This document shows, one piece after another, positions 26,607 to 40,547 of a stretch of DNA of 64,000 bases (its first letter is position 1; every line of letters starts with the position of its first letter). Below the pieces are notes generated by a model that worked only from the letters and a program-made list of their open reading frames with translations, did not search any database and was not told the origin of the DNA. Origin of the DNA: Chryseobacterium indologenes (GTDB lineage Bacteria > Bacteroidota > Bacteroidia > Flavobacteriales > Weeksellaceae); contig CP065590.1 in NCBI GenBank assembly GCA_016025055.1, positions 1,488,001-1,552,000 on the forward strand, given 5' to 3'. Made by a program: the position numbers and the translations under genes.

Positions 26607-29256
26607 TTATTCTGCTTCAGAATTTTCTTTCTTTTTGAAAATCCCTTTCAGAAATCCCTTCTTTTCATTTTGGGTTCTTTCTGTTTAGACTGTGTCTTAT
26701 TTTTGATTTCCTGTTTTACTTCTTTCACAGATTGCTTCATTTCTTTCACGGAGGAAACGGCGTTCTTTACTTGTTGTTCTGTCTTTTCTACATTTTTACC
26801 GATTAACGTTTTCTTTAACCCTTGTTCAATTCCTTTCCAGAAAAGATTAAAGAATGACTTTGTAGGATCACGCTCCACGTTCTCCACGGTAACCGATTCC
26901 GGGAAACGCCCCGAATCTGATTTCAGGAAAATATTGGCAACGGCGGTCAAAAATCCTTTCTTCTCATGATTTTCTTTATTTAAAACCGCAATTTTTAAAT
27001 CTTTATGCTTCAAATTAAATGTTCCATTCAATCCTGCAGGATTTCCTTTAAAATTGAAAAGCATCTCCTGAATGGTTCCCGCTGTAGCAGTAACATGAAG
27101 GTAAGGCCTGATAAACGGATTGATGCCACTGGCAGGAAGATTCTGTGTTTTTCCGGAAATACTAAAAGCATCCCTATGATCTGCCACATCAAAATTCCAG
27201 TTCACGGATAATGGAGCCAAATTCATAAATGAGCAGTTGATTTTAATATCAACCTTTGTTGGTTTTCCTTTTTCTTTCGCAGAATTCAGATTTTGTACAT
27301 TCATATTGAAATTACTGAATATCAGCTTCCCGGGACCCATACTTTCCGGGGTATCTTCTTCGTAAACCAACACCGAATTTTTAATATCCATATTCGATAC
27401 AGTCATCGGAATTTTAATGGACCGCAGCATCTTTGAGTACAAAGCTTTTATTTTTGGATCATCTTTAGGGATTTTACTTCTGAAAATATTGGCGTCCGCA
27501 GATTGGATGGTGACATGGGATGCATTCACAGACTTATTTTTAGAAAAAAGATCCCACACTCCCTCCGCTGTTATCTGACCAGCCTTCAGATCATACAGAT
27601 CCCTTTCAACAGGTATCATTTTGATAAACTGAGCTCTCGAAACGAGAGGTTTCATGGCAAAATTATTAATCTGAATTTTATTTTTATTCAGCTTTAAAAG
27701 ACCAAGGCTAAGATTATAAAATTGAGTCTTATAGGCAAAGTTTCTGGTGGTCAGGAAATAATCCTTCACCTCAAAGGATAATCCCTGATTATGAGGATCA
27801 GGCGCCAGTTTAATGTCATTTACAGTGGCATTCAGGTCACGAAAAGATAAAGGCTGCTTTCCTTTATTATAGGTAATATTGGAATTTTTCAAAGAAACTT
27901 TCCGGATAATCATTGAATGGATGAATCCCGGACCCTTTTTTTTAGTGGATTTATGATCCCCGGCTTTTACCGTTCCATTAACATTTTCAACAAGAACATC
28001 CTTGACGTCCAGCACCAGTTTTTTATCGACAAAAGCAAGTTTATTGATATGAAAAGCAATATGACTGGTTTTCATATCCATTATGGTTTTTCCTTCAGAA
28101 ATAACACCGGGTGAGAATGAAATATCGTTGATCTCTCCGCCGGCAGGCTGTAAGGCAATACTTCTTATATGTACATTCTGATGGTCAGAATACTCGATAT
28201 TCTTCCCTGAAAAAGTAAAATCTTTATATCCGACCGGAATCATCTGCTCCGAAGTTTCTTTATTAAACAATAAAGTATTGATATTCAAATTCAGATTTCC
28301 GGCAGACAAGAGTTTGTTTCCATCCGGTTTATTAATCTGAATGACCGCATTATTAAGTTTAATTTTTTCTAAATTAACTTCAAAGTTGGATTTTTTCTCG
28401 CTTTTTTGTGCCTTTACTCCTGTCTTATAAACGGTAAGGACAGGATTTTGAAAATCAGCGTTCGCCAGAGAAACTTTATTTTTATGAAGAACCACATCTT
28501 TGAAATCCATTTTGGGAATGGTGAATTCAAATAATTGAGTTTTCTTCGGATAATATTTTTTAAACTGAGCAAAGGACAAAAGCGGAATCAACCTGAACTG
28601 ATTCATAGACATTTGTCCGTTGGCTGTATTCATTGAGTTAATCGTAATGGCATACACATTGTCCGGACGAAAAAGAAGTGTTGCCCTTTGATGCTGTAGC
28701 GATCAAAAACCACCGGCAGTTTATCTTCAACAGATTCTTCCGTCATTTGCAGATTTTCTACAAATAAATCCAGTTGTCTTACGGATAAAAACTTTTGTTT
28801 GGTATGCCTGAAAATCGTAACAGATCCATCATTAATCCTTATATTATCAAATAAAACAGGATTTCTTTTCTTACCTGTTTTCTGGTCAATCGGTTTGGCC
28901 AGAATTACATTAAGGTTAGGTTTTGACAACAGCAGATCTGAAGAACTTATCGTCTTGTTAAAGATCGCGTCATAAATATCAAATCGACTTATTTTTAAGG
29001 TATCAATAGTTCCTTGCAGGCCAATAACATTGGTATTTTGCGGATCCTTATTATTCACAGAAATGCCTGTAGCAAGGATATTTCCTGTTCCAAGATCCAC
29101 ATCCAGTGTTTTATAAGAAACCTTATAATCGGTTTTGTTTTTGATGTAATCAGGAAGTTGGGTTTTAAGCCAGATATTCAGTCCGAAATTTACAACCAGA
29201 ACAAGCCCAGCCATAACGCCGAAACTAATTAACAGTCTTTTTACCCATTTTTTCAT
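26607..29256 (-). CDS. Large AsmA/DUF748-like envelope protein, frame broken twice
   Basis: One N-terminal membrane segment (LLISFGVMAGLVLVVNFGL) then a long beta-rich periplasmic body with repeated basic and hydrophobic strands, as in AsmA/DUF748 proteins that bridge the envelope. The first frame (208 codons) ends early; one more T in the coding run at 28674-28670 restores HFFFRPDNVYAITIN and joins the next frame. At the other end the frame stops at 26648 just after EPKMK. One more base at the run 26671-26668 would instead give KNEKKGFLKGIFKKKEN and a stop at 26607, a typical basic tail. Restored length is about 883 residues. Function inferred from family only. Confidence 0.65.
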
Positions 29257-29286
29257 ATTGTGATTTGGTTTACTACAGGTGAAGGA

Positions 29287-30084
29287 TTAATTTTTTATTC
29301 CCAATTCAATTACATATCCCTCATGCCCTCTGACATTAATAAAATTTCCTCCTTCAAATCCCAGGTACTGCCCTTTAATCCCCGTAAGTCTTCCTGTAAA
29401 CTCCGGCTTTTTATCTAAAGTAAATGATGAAACTTTTTCCGGTTTTTCAAAAGGATAATCAAACATCCATAGTTCTTCTCCTTCACTGTAGAACTTTTGA
29501 AAGTCTTCCGGAAAGTATTCTTTAATTTTCTGTCTGAAATCAGCAAGATCAATTTCTCCTTCAAAATCATCCTGAAGCATTTTTCTCCAATTGGTTTTGT
29601 CGGGAAGATGGTCTTTTAAGGCAACTTCTATCATTCCGGCTTCGTAACGATTTTCTGTTCTGGCAATAGGCAAGGCAAACGTAGCACCCTGATCGATCCA
29701 TCTTGTGGGAATCTGGGTATTTCTTGTAACGCCCACTTTCACATCTCCTGTATAGGCAAGATAAACCGTATGAGGCTGAAGCTGAATTTCTTTTTCCACT
29801 TCAAGGTCACGTTCCGCTACTCCCAGATGCGCTGTAGAGAGCTCAGGACGAATAATTGTATCACTTGCATAAGGACTTTCAAAAAAACAATTCTTACAAA
29901 AACCCATTCTGTAAACAGGCTTATCTTCCCCACAGTTTACACATTGAAACCCTACATGTTTTATGCTTAATTCCTTTCCAAACAGCTCATTCAAATGGAT
30001 CAGGTCCCCTGAAAGATTGAGATAGTATTGAACCGGTTTTGCATCATAGCTCGTCATTTTTAAAATTTGCCCTTGAAACTGCAT
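29287..30084 (-). CDS. DUF2797 family protein
   Basis: 265 residues, no membrane segment. Near residue 48 a CVNCGED...GFCKNCF arrangement (two CxxC pairs) probably binds zinc. This is followed by HTVYLAYTGDVKVGVTRN and RWIDQGATFA, the signature of DUF2797. The family is conserved in Bacteroidota and some other bacteria, function unknown. It ends 30 bases before the AsmA-like gene on the same strand and may share its transcript. Confidence 0.82.
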   Translation of the reverse strand: MQFQGQILKMTSYDAKPVQYYLNLSGDLIHLNELFGKELSIKHVGFQCVNCGEDKPVYRMGFCKNCFFESPYASDTIIRPELSTAHLGVAERDLEVEKEIQLQPHTVYLAYTGDVKVGVTRNTQIPTRWIDQGATFALPIARTENRYEAGMIEVALKDHLPDKTNWRKMLQDDFEGEIDLADFRQKIKEYFPEDFQKFYSEGEELWMFDYPFEKPEKVSSFTLDKKPEFTGRLTGIKGQYLGFEGGNFINVRGHEGYVIELGIKN

Positions 30085-30147
30085 ATTATATTTATATTAC
30101 TTTTTTAAGTAAATTTAATGATTATATTTTTCAAATAGTAAAATTTA

Positions 30148-30155
30148 TATTTTTG
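30148..30155 (+). promoter_or_regulatory. -7 promoter element of the epimerase gene
   Basis: TATTTTTG, exact TAnnTTTG, 19 bases before the ATG. Confidence 0.5.
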
Positions 30156-30174
30156 TATTCATAAAAAACCACAG

Positions 30175-31203
30175 ATGATTTATCTTGTAACAGGCGGCAG
30201 CGGTTTTATCGGTTCCCATTTGATTGAACAATTATTAAGAAATGGACATTCTGTCATAAACATTGACAATTTTGATGATTTCTACGGGTATCAGATAAAA
30301 ATTAAAAATACTTTAGAGTCAATTGATAAAAATTCGGATTTTGAGTTTTCTGATAAAGTGGCTGATATCCAGCGTTTAATTTCCCTCACTCAATCTGCTC
30401 AATATTCTCTTTATTATCAGGATATCAGGGATAAAAAAGGACTTGAGAACATTTTTAAGCACCACTCCATTGATATGATCATCCACCTTGCCGCATTGGC
30501 AGGTGTACGTCCGTCTATTGAAAGCCCCTTGGAATACGAAGAAGTAAATGTTCGTGGTACGATGAATCTTTGGGAACTGTGCAAAGAATATGGTATTAAA
30601 AAATTCATTTGTGCCTCTTCGTCAAGCGTTTACGGAAATAATGAAAAAACTCCTTTTGCAGAGACTGACAATGTAGACAATCCTATTTCGCCTTATGCCG
30701 CTACTAAAAAATGTGGAGAAATTTTAGGACACGTCTACCATCAACTCTATGGTATTGATATGATTCAGCTTAGATTTTTTACCGTTTACGGACCCAGACA
30801 GCGCCCGGACCTTGCCATACACAAGTTTACGAAACTGATCTCAGACCGACAGGAAATTCCTTTTTATGGTGACGGAAATACTGCCAGAGATTACACTTAT
30901 ATTGATGACATCATTGACGGAATTCTAAAATCTGTTACCTATCTGGAGAATCACACTCAGGTCTATGAAATCCTTAATTTAGGAGAAAATGAGGTCGTTA
31001 CTTTATCTGAGATGGTCGCCACCATCGAAAATGCATTACAAATAACTGCCACCAAAAAAAATCTGCCAATGCAACCGGGTGATGTCACAAAAACCAATGC
31101 CGATATCACAAAAGCAAAGACATTAATAGGGTACAAACCAGACACAGACTTCCAAAATGGCATAAAAAAATTTGTGGAATGGTTTTTGAGAAAACGACAA
31201 TAA
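30175..31203 (+). CDS. NAD-dependent nucleotide-sugar epimerase (UDP-glucuronate 4-epimerase-like)
   Basis: 342 residues of the extended short-chain dehydrogenase family. VTGGSGFIGSHLIEQLL at the N-terminus is the NAD-binding GxxGxxG; SSSSVYGNN holds the catalytic Ser, and SPYAATKKCGE the YxxxK pair. FTVYGPRQRPDLAI is typical of UDP-glucuronate/UDP-galacturonate 4-epimerases of the CapI/LpsL kind. It probably supplies a uronic acid for envelope polysaccharide, but no glycan cluster is adjacent, so the exact sugar is not settled. Confidence 0.85.
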   Translation: MIYLVTGGSGFIGSHLIEQLLRNGHSVINIDNFDDFYGYQIKIKNTLESIDKNSDFEFSDKVADIQRLISLTQSAQYSLYYQDIRDKKGLENIFKHHSIDMIIHLAALAGVRPSIESPLEYEEVNVRGTMNLWELCKEYGIKKFICASSSSVYGNNEKTPFAETDNVDNPISPYAATKKCGEILGHVYHQLYGIDMIQLRFFTVYGPRQRPDLAIHKFTKLISDRQEIPFYGDGNTARDYTYIDDIIDGILKSVTYLENHTQVYEILNLGENEVVTLSEMVATIENALQITATKKNLPMQPGDVTKTNADITKAKTLIGYKPDTDFQNGIKKFVEWFLRKRQ

Positions 31204-31314
31204 GTAAATTACTGACAGTGCTGCCATGCAGTTGATGACAGACATTTACAAGAAAAAATTATAAAAAGAATTGAAAATCAAGTATAAAAAAGTTTATTAT
31301 ACAACCTATTTTTA

Positions 31315-31322
31315 TACTTTTG
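31315..31322 (+). promoter_or_regulatory. -7 promoter element of DUF2795 gene
   Basis: TACTTTTG, exact TAnnTTTG, 17 bases before the ATG. Confidence 0.5.
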
Positions 31323-31339
31323 CAAAAAATTAGAAAATT

Positions 31340-31561
31340 ATGTACTGGACATTAGAATTAGCATCCTATCTAAGTGACGCACCTTGGCCAATGACAAAAG
31401 CAGAGCTTATTGACTACGCAATCAGAACTGGTGCACCTATGGAAGTAGTAGAAAACCTTCAGGCAATTGAAGATGAAGGAGAGATTTATGAATCGATTGA
31501 GGAAGTTTGGAGTGACTACCCGACAGACGAAGATTTCCTTTGGAACGAGGACGAATATTAA
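31340..31561 (+). CDS. DUF2795 family protein
   Basis: 73 residues, very acidic at the C-terminus. LELASYLSDAPWPMTKAELI and ENLQAIEDEGEIYESIEEVW match DUF2795, a short conserved family usually adopting a helical fold, function unknown. It precedes secA by 125 bases and could be on the same transcript, although it has its own promoter element. Confidence 0.8.
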   Translation: MYWTLELASYLSDAPWPMTKAELIDYAIRTGAPMEVVENLQAIEDEGEIYESIEEVWSDYPTDEDFLWNEDEY

Positions 31562-31686
31562 TAAAGCGATAAGCTTTAGGCCGCACGCTTAGAGCTTTTT
31601 TGCCCTTTTTATATATTAACTTACACGATAAGCGTGTCATTTAAAACGCTTAAAGCATCTTGCATTAAGCATAAAGCAAAAAATTT

Positions 31687-34761
<3,075 letters not shown>

Positions 34762-34784
34762 GAAATAATTAACAATATGATACG

Positions 34785-34819
34785 AAAACCGTTCTGGCAT
34801 TAGCCGGAACGGTTTTTTA
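34785..34819 (+). terminator. Terminator of secA
   Basis: AAACCGTTCTGGC / GCCGGAACGGTTT stem (one G-U pair) and T run. Confidence 0.85.
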
Positions 34820-34887
34820 TTATGTATTGTATCATAATTTTATGATAAATGTCAATATTATTATTTATTTAGAATATTTAAAAATAA

Positions 34888-34895
34888 TATATTTG
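34888..34895 (+). promoter_or_regulatory. -7 promoter element of the iron-uptake island
   Basis: TATATTTG, exact TAnnTTTG, 17 bases before the ATG at 34913. The AT-rich flank could hold a Fur site but no clear palindrome is recognised. Confidence 0.45.
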
Positions 34896-34912
34896 CATAA
34901 AATTTGACTTTC

Positions 34913-37102
34913 ATGAAAAATGTACTGATCTGTGCCTCAATGTTAGGTTCTATGGTAACTTTTGCCCAGAAAAATGATTCAGCCAACACCAAAAGCATTG
35001 ATGAAGTAGTACTGATTAATACCTATATCAAAAAAGATAGTGAATATTCAAACAAGATGCCGCTAAAGGCTATTGAAAATCCGCAAGTATATTCAAGTAT
35101 TGATAAAGTCATTTTAGAAAATCAGGGACTTTATACCGTAGATGATGCTCTAAAAAACATCCCGGGATTACAACCGATGTGGACTTCAAATGGAAGAGCA
35201 GGTGATGGAGGAGCCTATGTAAGTTTAAGAGGTTTTGTATCAGCAAATTCTTTGCGAAACGGAGTACTGGGCGCTGTAACTGGAACTATTGATGCCATAA
35301 ACCTTGAAAAAGTAGAGGTGCTGAAAGGTCCGTCAGGAACATTATTCGGAAGTTTATTGTCAAGTTACGGAGGAGTAATCAATAGAGTTACTAAAAAACC
35401 TTACGAAAAATTTGGAGGAAATATCAGCCTTGCCGGTGGCAGCTATAATACATACAGAGCCGCAGTGGATATCAACACTCCCCTTACCCAGGACAAAAAG
35501 CTCTTATTCCGTTTAAACTCAGCTTATACGAATGAAGGTACTTTCCAATCAGAAGGATTCAGAAGAAATCTTGCCATTGCTCCTAGTTTAAGCTATAAAC
35601 CTAATGACCGATTAAGCATCAACCTTGACATGGAGCTGTTTCAGATGAAGAATATGACTGACCAGACCTTTTTCTTCTACTCAGGTAAATACCTCCAAAA
35701 AGTAAATAGCATCAAAGATCTTAACCTCGATTATAGAAATTCATATCTGGGAAAAGACCTTACCAATACAGGAAGAAGTATTAACTTCTTTGGACAGGTA
35801 AATTATAAAATTTCAAATTCAATAACTTCAAATACGAATTTCAGTACATCGTCCAGCTATTCTAACGGATTTATGCCTTATTTATATTTTATGGGCGATA
35901 GTGCAGACAATATGTATAGAAGTGACCAATCTACGAGAGATAGTAGAAAAAGATCTCTCAATTTTCAACAAAACTTTAATGGCGATTTCAAAATCGGAAA
36001 TTTAAGAAACAGAGTTGTTTTAGGTTTCGATTATTTGAGGGTAAATAACAATCAGAACTTCTACGATGTGAATGGCTTTGATAAGGATGAAAAAGGAAAC
36101 TCAATCCCTGTTCCTTTACATCAGCCTGGTTTTGATTATACAAATTTTAATGGGACAAGTCTTCAGTCTCAATACAATGCTTTAGCCGGAAAGGAATCTC
36201 CCTATTTAATAAAAGGAATTCAGGAAAACTACGCTGTATACCTTTCAAACGTGCTCAATATTACCGACAATCTTAATGTACTCATGGCCTTAAGAGTGGA
36301 TAATTTCACCAATAAACCGGAGAGTTCAGGGGAAAATAAAAAACTTGACCAGACATTTTTCTCTCCAAAAGTAGGTATTGTTTATGAGCTTATAAAAGAC
36401 AAGGTTTCTGTTTTTGGAAATTATCAAAACAGTTTTAAGAACCTTAATTATTATCTGAACGCTTCAGGAGCAACTGTAACGCCTGTTCCGGAACAGGCCA
36501 ACCAAATGGAAGGAGGAATCAAAACCAACCTATTTAATGGTAAAGTATCTTCTACATTCAGCTATTACAACATCAAAGTAAAAGATGTTTTGAGAAATGC
36601 AATTGGCGCTGCAGACCCACGAGCTCAGGTACAGGACGGAACTATTATAAGCCGTGGTGTCGAGTTGGAAATCAATGCATATTTACTAAAAGGTTTTACC
36701 GCTATTGCCGGATTCAGCTACAATGATTCAAAATACACTCAATCTGATGAGTCTGTGCTCAATAGAAGACCAAATACTGCAGGTTCACCTTATCTTGCAA
36801 ATCTTTACGCCAGCTATCAATTTTTAGATGGCAAACTGAAAGGTTTAGGATTCGGAATTGGAGGAAATTATGCCAGTGAAAATAAAATTGTCAATAACTT
36901 CAATACAACAGACCAAACAAACGAAGTATTTACTTTGCCTTCTTACGTTGTCCTTAATGCCAGTGCTTATTATGATGCTAAAAAATTCAGAATTGGGGTA
37001 AAAGTAGACAACTTTACCAATCAACATTACTGGATCGGATATACCACAGCCAATCCACAAAGGTTAATTAACGCCGTAGGAACTTTCACTTATAAATTCT
37101 AA
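34913..37102 (+). CDS. TonB-dependent siderophore receptor
   Basis: About 729 residues. Signal MKNVLICASMLGSMVTFAQ, short TonB-box region (SIDEVVLIN), plug domain with LKNIPGLQPMW, SLRGFVSANSLRNGV, LEKVEVLKGPSGTLFGS, then a 22-strand type barrel ending in VGTFTYKF. The plug wording is that of the siderophore-receptor subfamily. The start at 34913 is taken rather than the TTG at 34904, because the signal peptide begins there. First of five genes in what looks like a co-regulated iron-uptake island. Confidence 0.9.
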   Translation: MKNVLICASMLGSMVTFAQKNDSANTKSIDEVVLINTYIKKDSEYSNKMPLKAIENPQVYSSIDKVILENQGLYTVDDALKNIPGLQPMWTSNGRAGDGGAYVSLRGFVSANSLRNGVLGAVTGTIDAINLEKVEVLKGPSGTLFGSLLSSYGGVINRVTKKPYEKFGGNISLAGGSYNTYRAAVDINTPLTQDKKLLFRLNSAYTNEGTFQSEGFRRNLAIAPSLSYKPNDRLSINLDMELFQMKNMTDQTFFFYSGKYLQKVNSIKDLNLDYRNSYLGKDLTNTGRSINFFGQVNYKISNSITSNTNFSTSSSYSNGFMPYLYFMGDSADNMYRSDQSTRDSRKRSLNFQQNFNGDFKIGNLRNRVVLGFDYLRVNNNQNFYDVNGFDKDEKGNSIPVPLHQPGFDYTNFNGTSLQSQYNALAGKESPYLIKGIQENYAVYLSNVLNITDNLNVLMALRVDNFTNKPESSGENKKLDQTFFSPKVGIVYELIKDKVSVFGNYQNSFKNLNYYLNASGATVTPVPEQANQMEGGIKTNLFNGKVSSTFSYYNIKVKDVLRNAIGAADPRAQVQDGTIISRGVELEINAYLLKGFTAIAGFSYNDSKYTQSDESVLNRRPNTAGSPYLANLYASYQFLDGKLKGLGFGIGGNYASENKIVNNFNTTDQTNEVFTLPSYVVLNASAYYDAKKFRIGVKVDNFTNQHYWIGYTTANPQRLINAVGTFTYKF

Positions 37103-37144
37103 ACTGTTACAATAAAATAAATTATTTCTCACCCTTATAAAACA

Positions 37145-39301
37145 ATGAAAAAACTGACGATTGGAGCAGCAGTATTAACTTCGATGTTAACGCTCGCACA
37201 GGAAAAAGACACCATTAAATCTAATAATATTGAAGAAGTTGTTGTCAACGGAAGATACTACCAAAAATATAAACTTAATGAAGTTTCCGGTTCACTAAGA
37301 ATCCAGACTCCTATTCTTGAACTTCCACAGAATGTACAGTCTGTAAGTTCTCAGGTTCTTGCTGATCAAATCACATTGAACATGTCCGAAGGAATTGTCC
37401 GAAACGTAAGTGGTGCCAGAAAAGTTGAACACTGGGACAATGTATACTCAAATGTATTTATGAGAGGAGCAGGGATCGCTACCTTCATGAACGGAATGAA
37501 TGTTTCTTCAACATGGGGACCCATTAATCCTGATGCAGCTATCATTGACAGGATTGAATTTGTAAAAGGACCAGCAGGTTTCATGGGTTCAATGGGTGAT
37601 CCAGCAGGATTTTATAATGTTGTAACGAAAAAACCAACCGGAAAGTTTGCCAATAGCGTAAGATTTACCACAGGAAGCTATAACCTTTTCAGAGGAGAAG
37701 CTGATTTAGACGGAGTTCTTGTTAAAGACGGGGTTTTAGATTACCGCATCAACTTAATGGGGAGTTCTAATAAATCCTGGGTAGAAAATGATAAGACAAG
37801 CAAAATTATTGTTGCACCATCCATCACTTTCAGACCAACAAAATCAACTACCTTTACGGCACAATATAACTATCAGTATTTAAAATTCAATCAACCCGGA
37901 GCTTATCTGATGTCTAACGATGGATATGCTTCACTAAATGTACATACAAACTTTAATGATCCCAACTTTAAACAAACTGAAGTAAAAGATCAGAGCTTAT
38001 TTTTAAGCTTAGATCAGAAATTATTCAAAGATTGGGTGTGGAGCACACAGTACGCTTATATGGATCTGAATTATGACGGTGGTTCATGGTGGGGAACATT
38101 TGATTCAAACAATAAAAATATTTTAAACAGAACAGTAAGTAACTGGCAAGCAAAAGGAAAAAACCACATTTTCCAGACTTATGTAAGAGGAACACTTAAT
38201 ACGGGGAATATTGTTCATAAAATTATTGCAGGATTTGATTACGGAGACAGAAAATACAATGCTGACTTTTCATCTTTTGCAGGTGGCCCATTCCCTATCG
38301 ATATTTATAATGTGAATTATGGTGTAGATCCTACAAAACTACCTTCTTCTGACTTTTATACGCTAAACCCTTCTGCTCCTTTTTATGATGATGAAGGTGT
38401 AAAATATACTTCATATTATGCTCAGGATCAGATTGAAATGTTTAACAACAAAGTAAGATTAACATTAGCAGGAAGATACACCAGTGGTACTACTTATGCA
38501 GGGTATCCCTATTATTCGCCAGGAAATGTTGTTCCAAGAAATAAGGCAGGAGAATTTACACCACGAGTAGGAATTAGTTATTCAATCATGGACGATTTCT
38601 CTGTTTACGGTATTTATGACAAAACCTTCGTGCCACAATCCGGAACAGGAATCAATTCTACTTCAATTACAGATCCTTTCAAAGGGCAGAATATTGAATT
38701 CGGATTGAAGAAAGACTGGTTCGGAGGGAAATGGAACTCTACTTTTGCCGTTTACGAAATCAGAAGACAAAATATTCTTGTTGCAGGACCTAAAGAACAA
38801 AACGGAGGAGTTCCTTTTCAGATTGCTTCAGGGGAACAGAGAGCAAGAGGTTTTGAAACTGATATCAAAGGAGAAATTGTAAAAGGACTGAATATTATCA
38901 TCAACTACGCCTATACTGATGCTAAAACAATTAAAGATACAGAACCTGCCAATATAGGAGTTCAATCTCCCGGAAATGCTAAAAATGTTCAAAATACATG
39001 GATCAGCTATAGATTCGAAAATGGCATTATGAAAGGTTTTGGAATCTCAGCAGGATATCAGTATCAGGGAGGAAGACAATCATGGTTTGGGGTCAATGCG
39101 AAAAAGGATCAACGCCTTCCGGACTATTTTGACACCAATTTCGGAATTTCCTACGTAGCCAAAAAATTTGATGTGAACCTACTGCTAAACAATGTCCTTA
39201 ACAAAAAGCTTTACAGTGGTTATAGAGGCGATGCAGGTGAATATGCTTGGATCTACAACGCGCCGCGCAACTGGAGATTATCAATCGGATACAAATTTTA
39301 A
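37145..39301 (+). CDS. TonB-dependent siderophore receptor
   Basis: 718 residues, signal peptide ending LTLAQ, then NIEEVVVNGRYYQKYK and a plug with LPQNVQSVSSQVLAD, VEHWDNVYSNVFMRG, IEFVKGPAGFMGSMGDPAGFYNVVTKKP. The LPQNVQ...VFMRG form is typical of siderophore receptors of the FpvA/FhuE-like group. The barrel ends in WRLSIGYKF. It lies 42 bases after the preceding receptor gene, hence probably the same operon. Confidence 0.9.
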   Translation: MKKLTIGAAVLTSMLTLAQEKDTIKSNNIEEVVVNGRYYQKYKLNEVSGSLRIQTPILELPQNVQSVSSQVLADQITLNMSEGIVRNVSGARKVEHWDNVYSNVFMRGAGIATFMNGMNVSSTWGPINPDAAIIDRIEFVKGPAGFMGSMGDPAGFYNVVTKKPTGKFANSVRFTTGSYNLFRGEADLDGVLVKDGVLDYRINLMGSSNKSWVENDKTSKIIVAPSITFRPTKSTTFTAQYNYQYLKFNQPGAYLMSNDGYASLNVHTNFNDPNFKQTEVKDQSLFLSLDQKLFKDWVWSTQYAYMDLNYDGGSWWGTFDSNNKNILNRTVSNWQAKGKNHIFQTYVRGTLNTGNIVHKIIAGFDYGDRKYNADFSSFAGGPFPIDIYNVNYGVDPTKLPSSDFYTLNPSAPFYDDEGVKYTSYYAQDQIEMFNNKVRLTLAGRYTSGTTYAGYPYYSPGNVVPRNKAGEFTPRVGISYSIMDDFSVYGIYDKTFVPQSGTGINSTSITDPFKGQNIEFGLKKDWFGGKWNSTFAVYEIRRQNILVAGPKEQNGGVPFQIASGEQRARGFETDIKGEIVKGLNIIINYAYTDAKTIKDTEPANIGVQSPGNAKNVQNTWISYRFENGIMKGFGISAGYQYQGGRQSWFGVNAKKDQRLPDYFDTNFGISYVAKKFDVNLLLNNVLNKKLYSGYRGDAGEYAWIYNAPRNWRLSIGYKF

Positions 39302-39344
39302 CACTATATAAAGGTTAACCCCCAATTGGGGTTAACTTTTTGCT

Positions 39345-40547
39345 ATGAGAAAAAAGCATCACCATAAAAAGAAAGTTTCTGCTACAAAGAAATGGTCTGC
39401 CAAACTGCATTTGTGGTTTGGTTTATCGGTTGGTATCATTATTTTCATTATCTCTCTTTCAGGGACTTTGTACATTTTTAAGGATGAAGTACAAAATAGT
39501 CTTCGGAAAGATGCTATTTATGTAAAGCAAAATGAGGTCAATTTAAAACCTTTATCGATCAATCTTCTTCGTGAGAAAGTAAGTCTGGAACTTAATGAAC
39601 AATATCCGATAAGCTCAGTTGAGATCTCTCTGGATAAAAATAAATCCTATCGTTTCCTTTACTATGAAAAGAGTAAAAAGGGATGGAATTATTTCCAGCA
39701 GGTTCTCATCAACAAGCAGGTGTATGTCAATCAGTATACCGGAGAAATTCTTGCCATTTACAATGAAAAATATGATGTATTTAATATCCTTAAATATATC
39801 CACTGGGGACTTTTATTCAATTCTGAGTGGGGACCGTACATCACAGGAATTCCTACCGTATTGTTTATCATCATGCTGATCACAGGAATCATTTTATGGT
39901 GGCCTAAAAATAAAAACGCCCGCAAAGGAAGATTCTGGTTCAACTGGGAAAATGTAAAAAACTGGAAGCGTAAAAACTATGACCTTCACAATATCTTAGG
40001 ATTTTATGCCTCTTTTATTGCGTTAATCATGTGTGTTACTGGAATTTACTTCGCTTATCCCTATGTAAAGAACACTTTTAACCTCGCACTTTCAGGTTCC
40101 TGGGAACTTCCAAAAGATAAGGAAATCAAATCCCTGGATTCTTTGGTAGTCAGGAAAGATGCGGTTTTTGATATAGCAGCGATGCAGGCAGAAAAGCTAT
40201 ACTCAGGATCATCCAGTTTCAGGATCACTTTAAACGGCAAAAATAAAAAAGGAAAGGAGCTCAAAAACCTTCCCGTTACCGTGTATGGAAAGGATGGAAG
40301 GTTTAGTGAAAGAAACCTGCTTACCTTCGATAAATATTCGGGAAAACTACTCAACAATAAACCTCATCACAAACTCAATACTGCAGAGAAGTACTCAAAT
40401 GCCAATTACGACATCCATACCGGATCTTATTTCGGACTGTTTGGAAAAATCATTTGGTTCATCGCAGGCCTAGTCTGCACCTCACTCCCCATTACCGGAT
40501 TTCTGGTCTGGTGGGGAAAAAGAAAAAAACAAGGAAAGAAAATATAA
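39345..40547 (+). CDS. PepSY-associated membrane protein (iron-uptake partner)
   Basis: 400 residues with the PepSY_TM architecture: a His/Lys-rich cytosolic start (MRKKHHHKKK), WSAKLHLWFGLSVG and a first membrane helix with FIISLSGTLYIFKDE, later ITGIILWWPKNKNARKG, and a last helix near LPITGFLVWWGKRKK. Family members are often found with ferric-siderophore receptors and are suspected inner-membrane siderophore reductases. It is 43 bases after the second receptor; its stop (TAA) overlaps the start of the third by one base (TAATG), which suggests coupled translation. Confidence 0.85.
   Translation: MRKKHHHKKKVSATKKWSAKLHLWFGLSVGIIIFIISLSGTLYIFKDEVQNSLRKDAIYVKQNEVNLKPLSINLLREKVSLELNEQYPISSVEISLDKNKSYRFLYYEKSKKGWNYFQQVLINKQVYVNQYTGEILAIYNEKYDVFNILKYIHWGLLFNSEWGPYITGIPTVLFIIMLITGIILWWPKNKNARKGRFWFNWENVKNWKRKNYDLHNILGFYASFIALIMCVTGIYFAYPYVKNTFNLALSGSWELPKDKEIKSLDSLVVRKDAVFDIAAMQAEKLYSGSSSFRITLNGKNKKGKELKNLPVTVYGKDGRFSERNLLTFDKYSGKLLNNKPHHKLNTAEKYSNANYDIHTGSYFGLFGKIIWFIAGLVCTSLPITGFLVWWGKRKKQGKKI

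Noticed and set aside
31562..31686. Terminator or RNA between the DUF2795 gene and secA
   Set aside because: Only a five-base stem (AAGCT/AGCTT) could be formed; not convincing.
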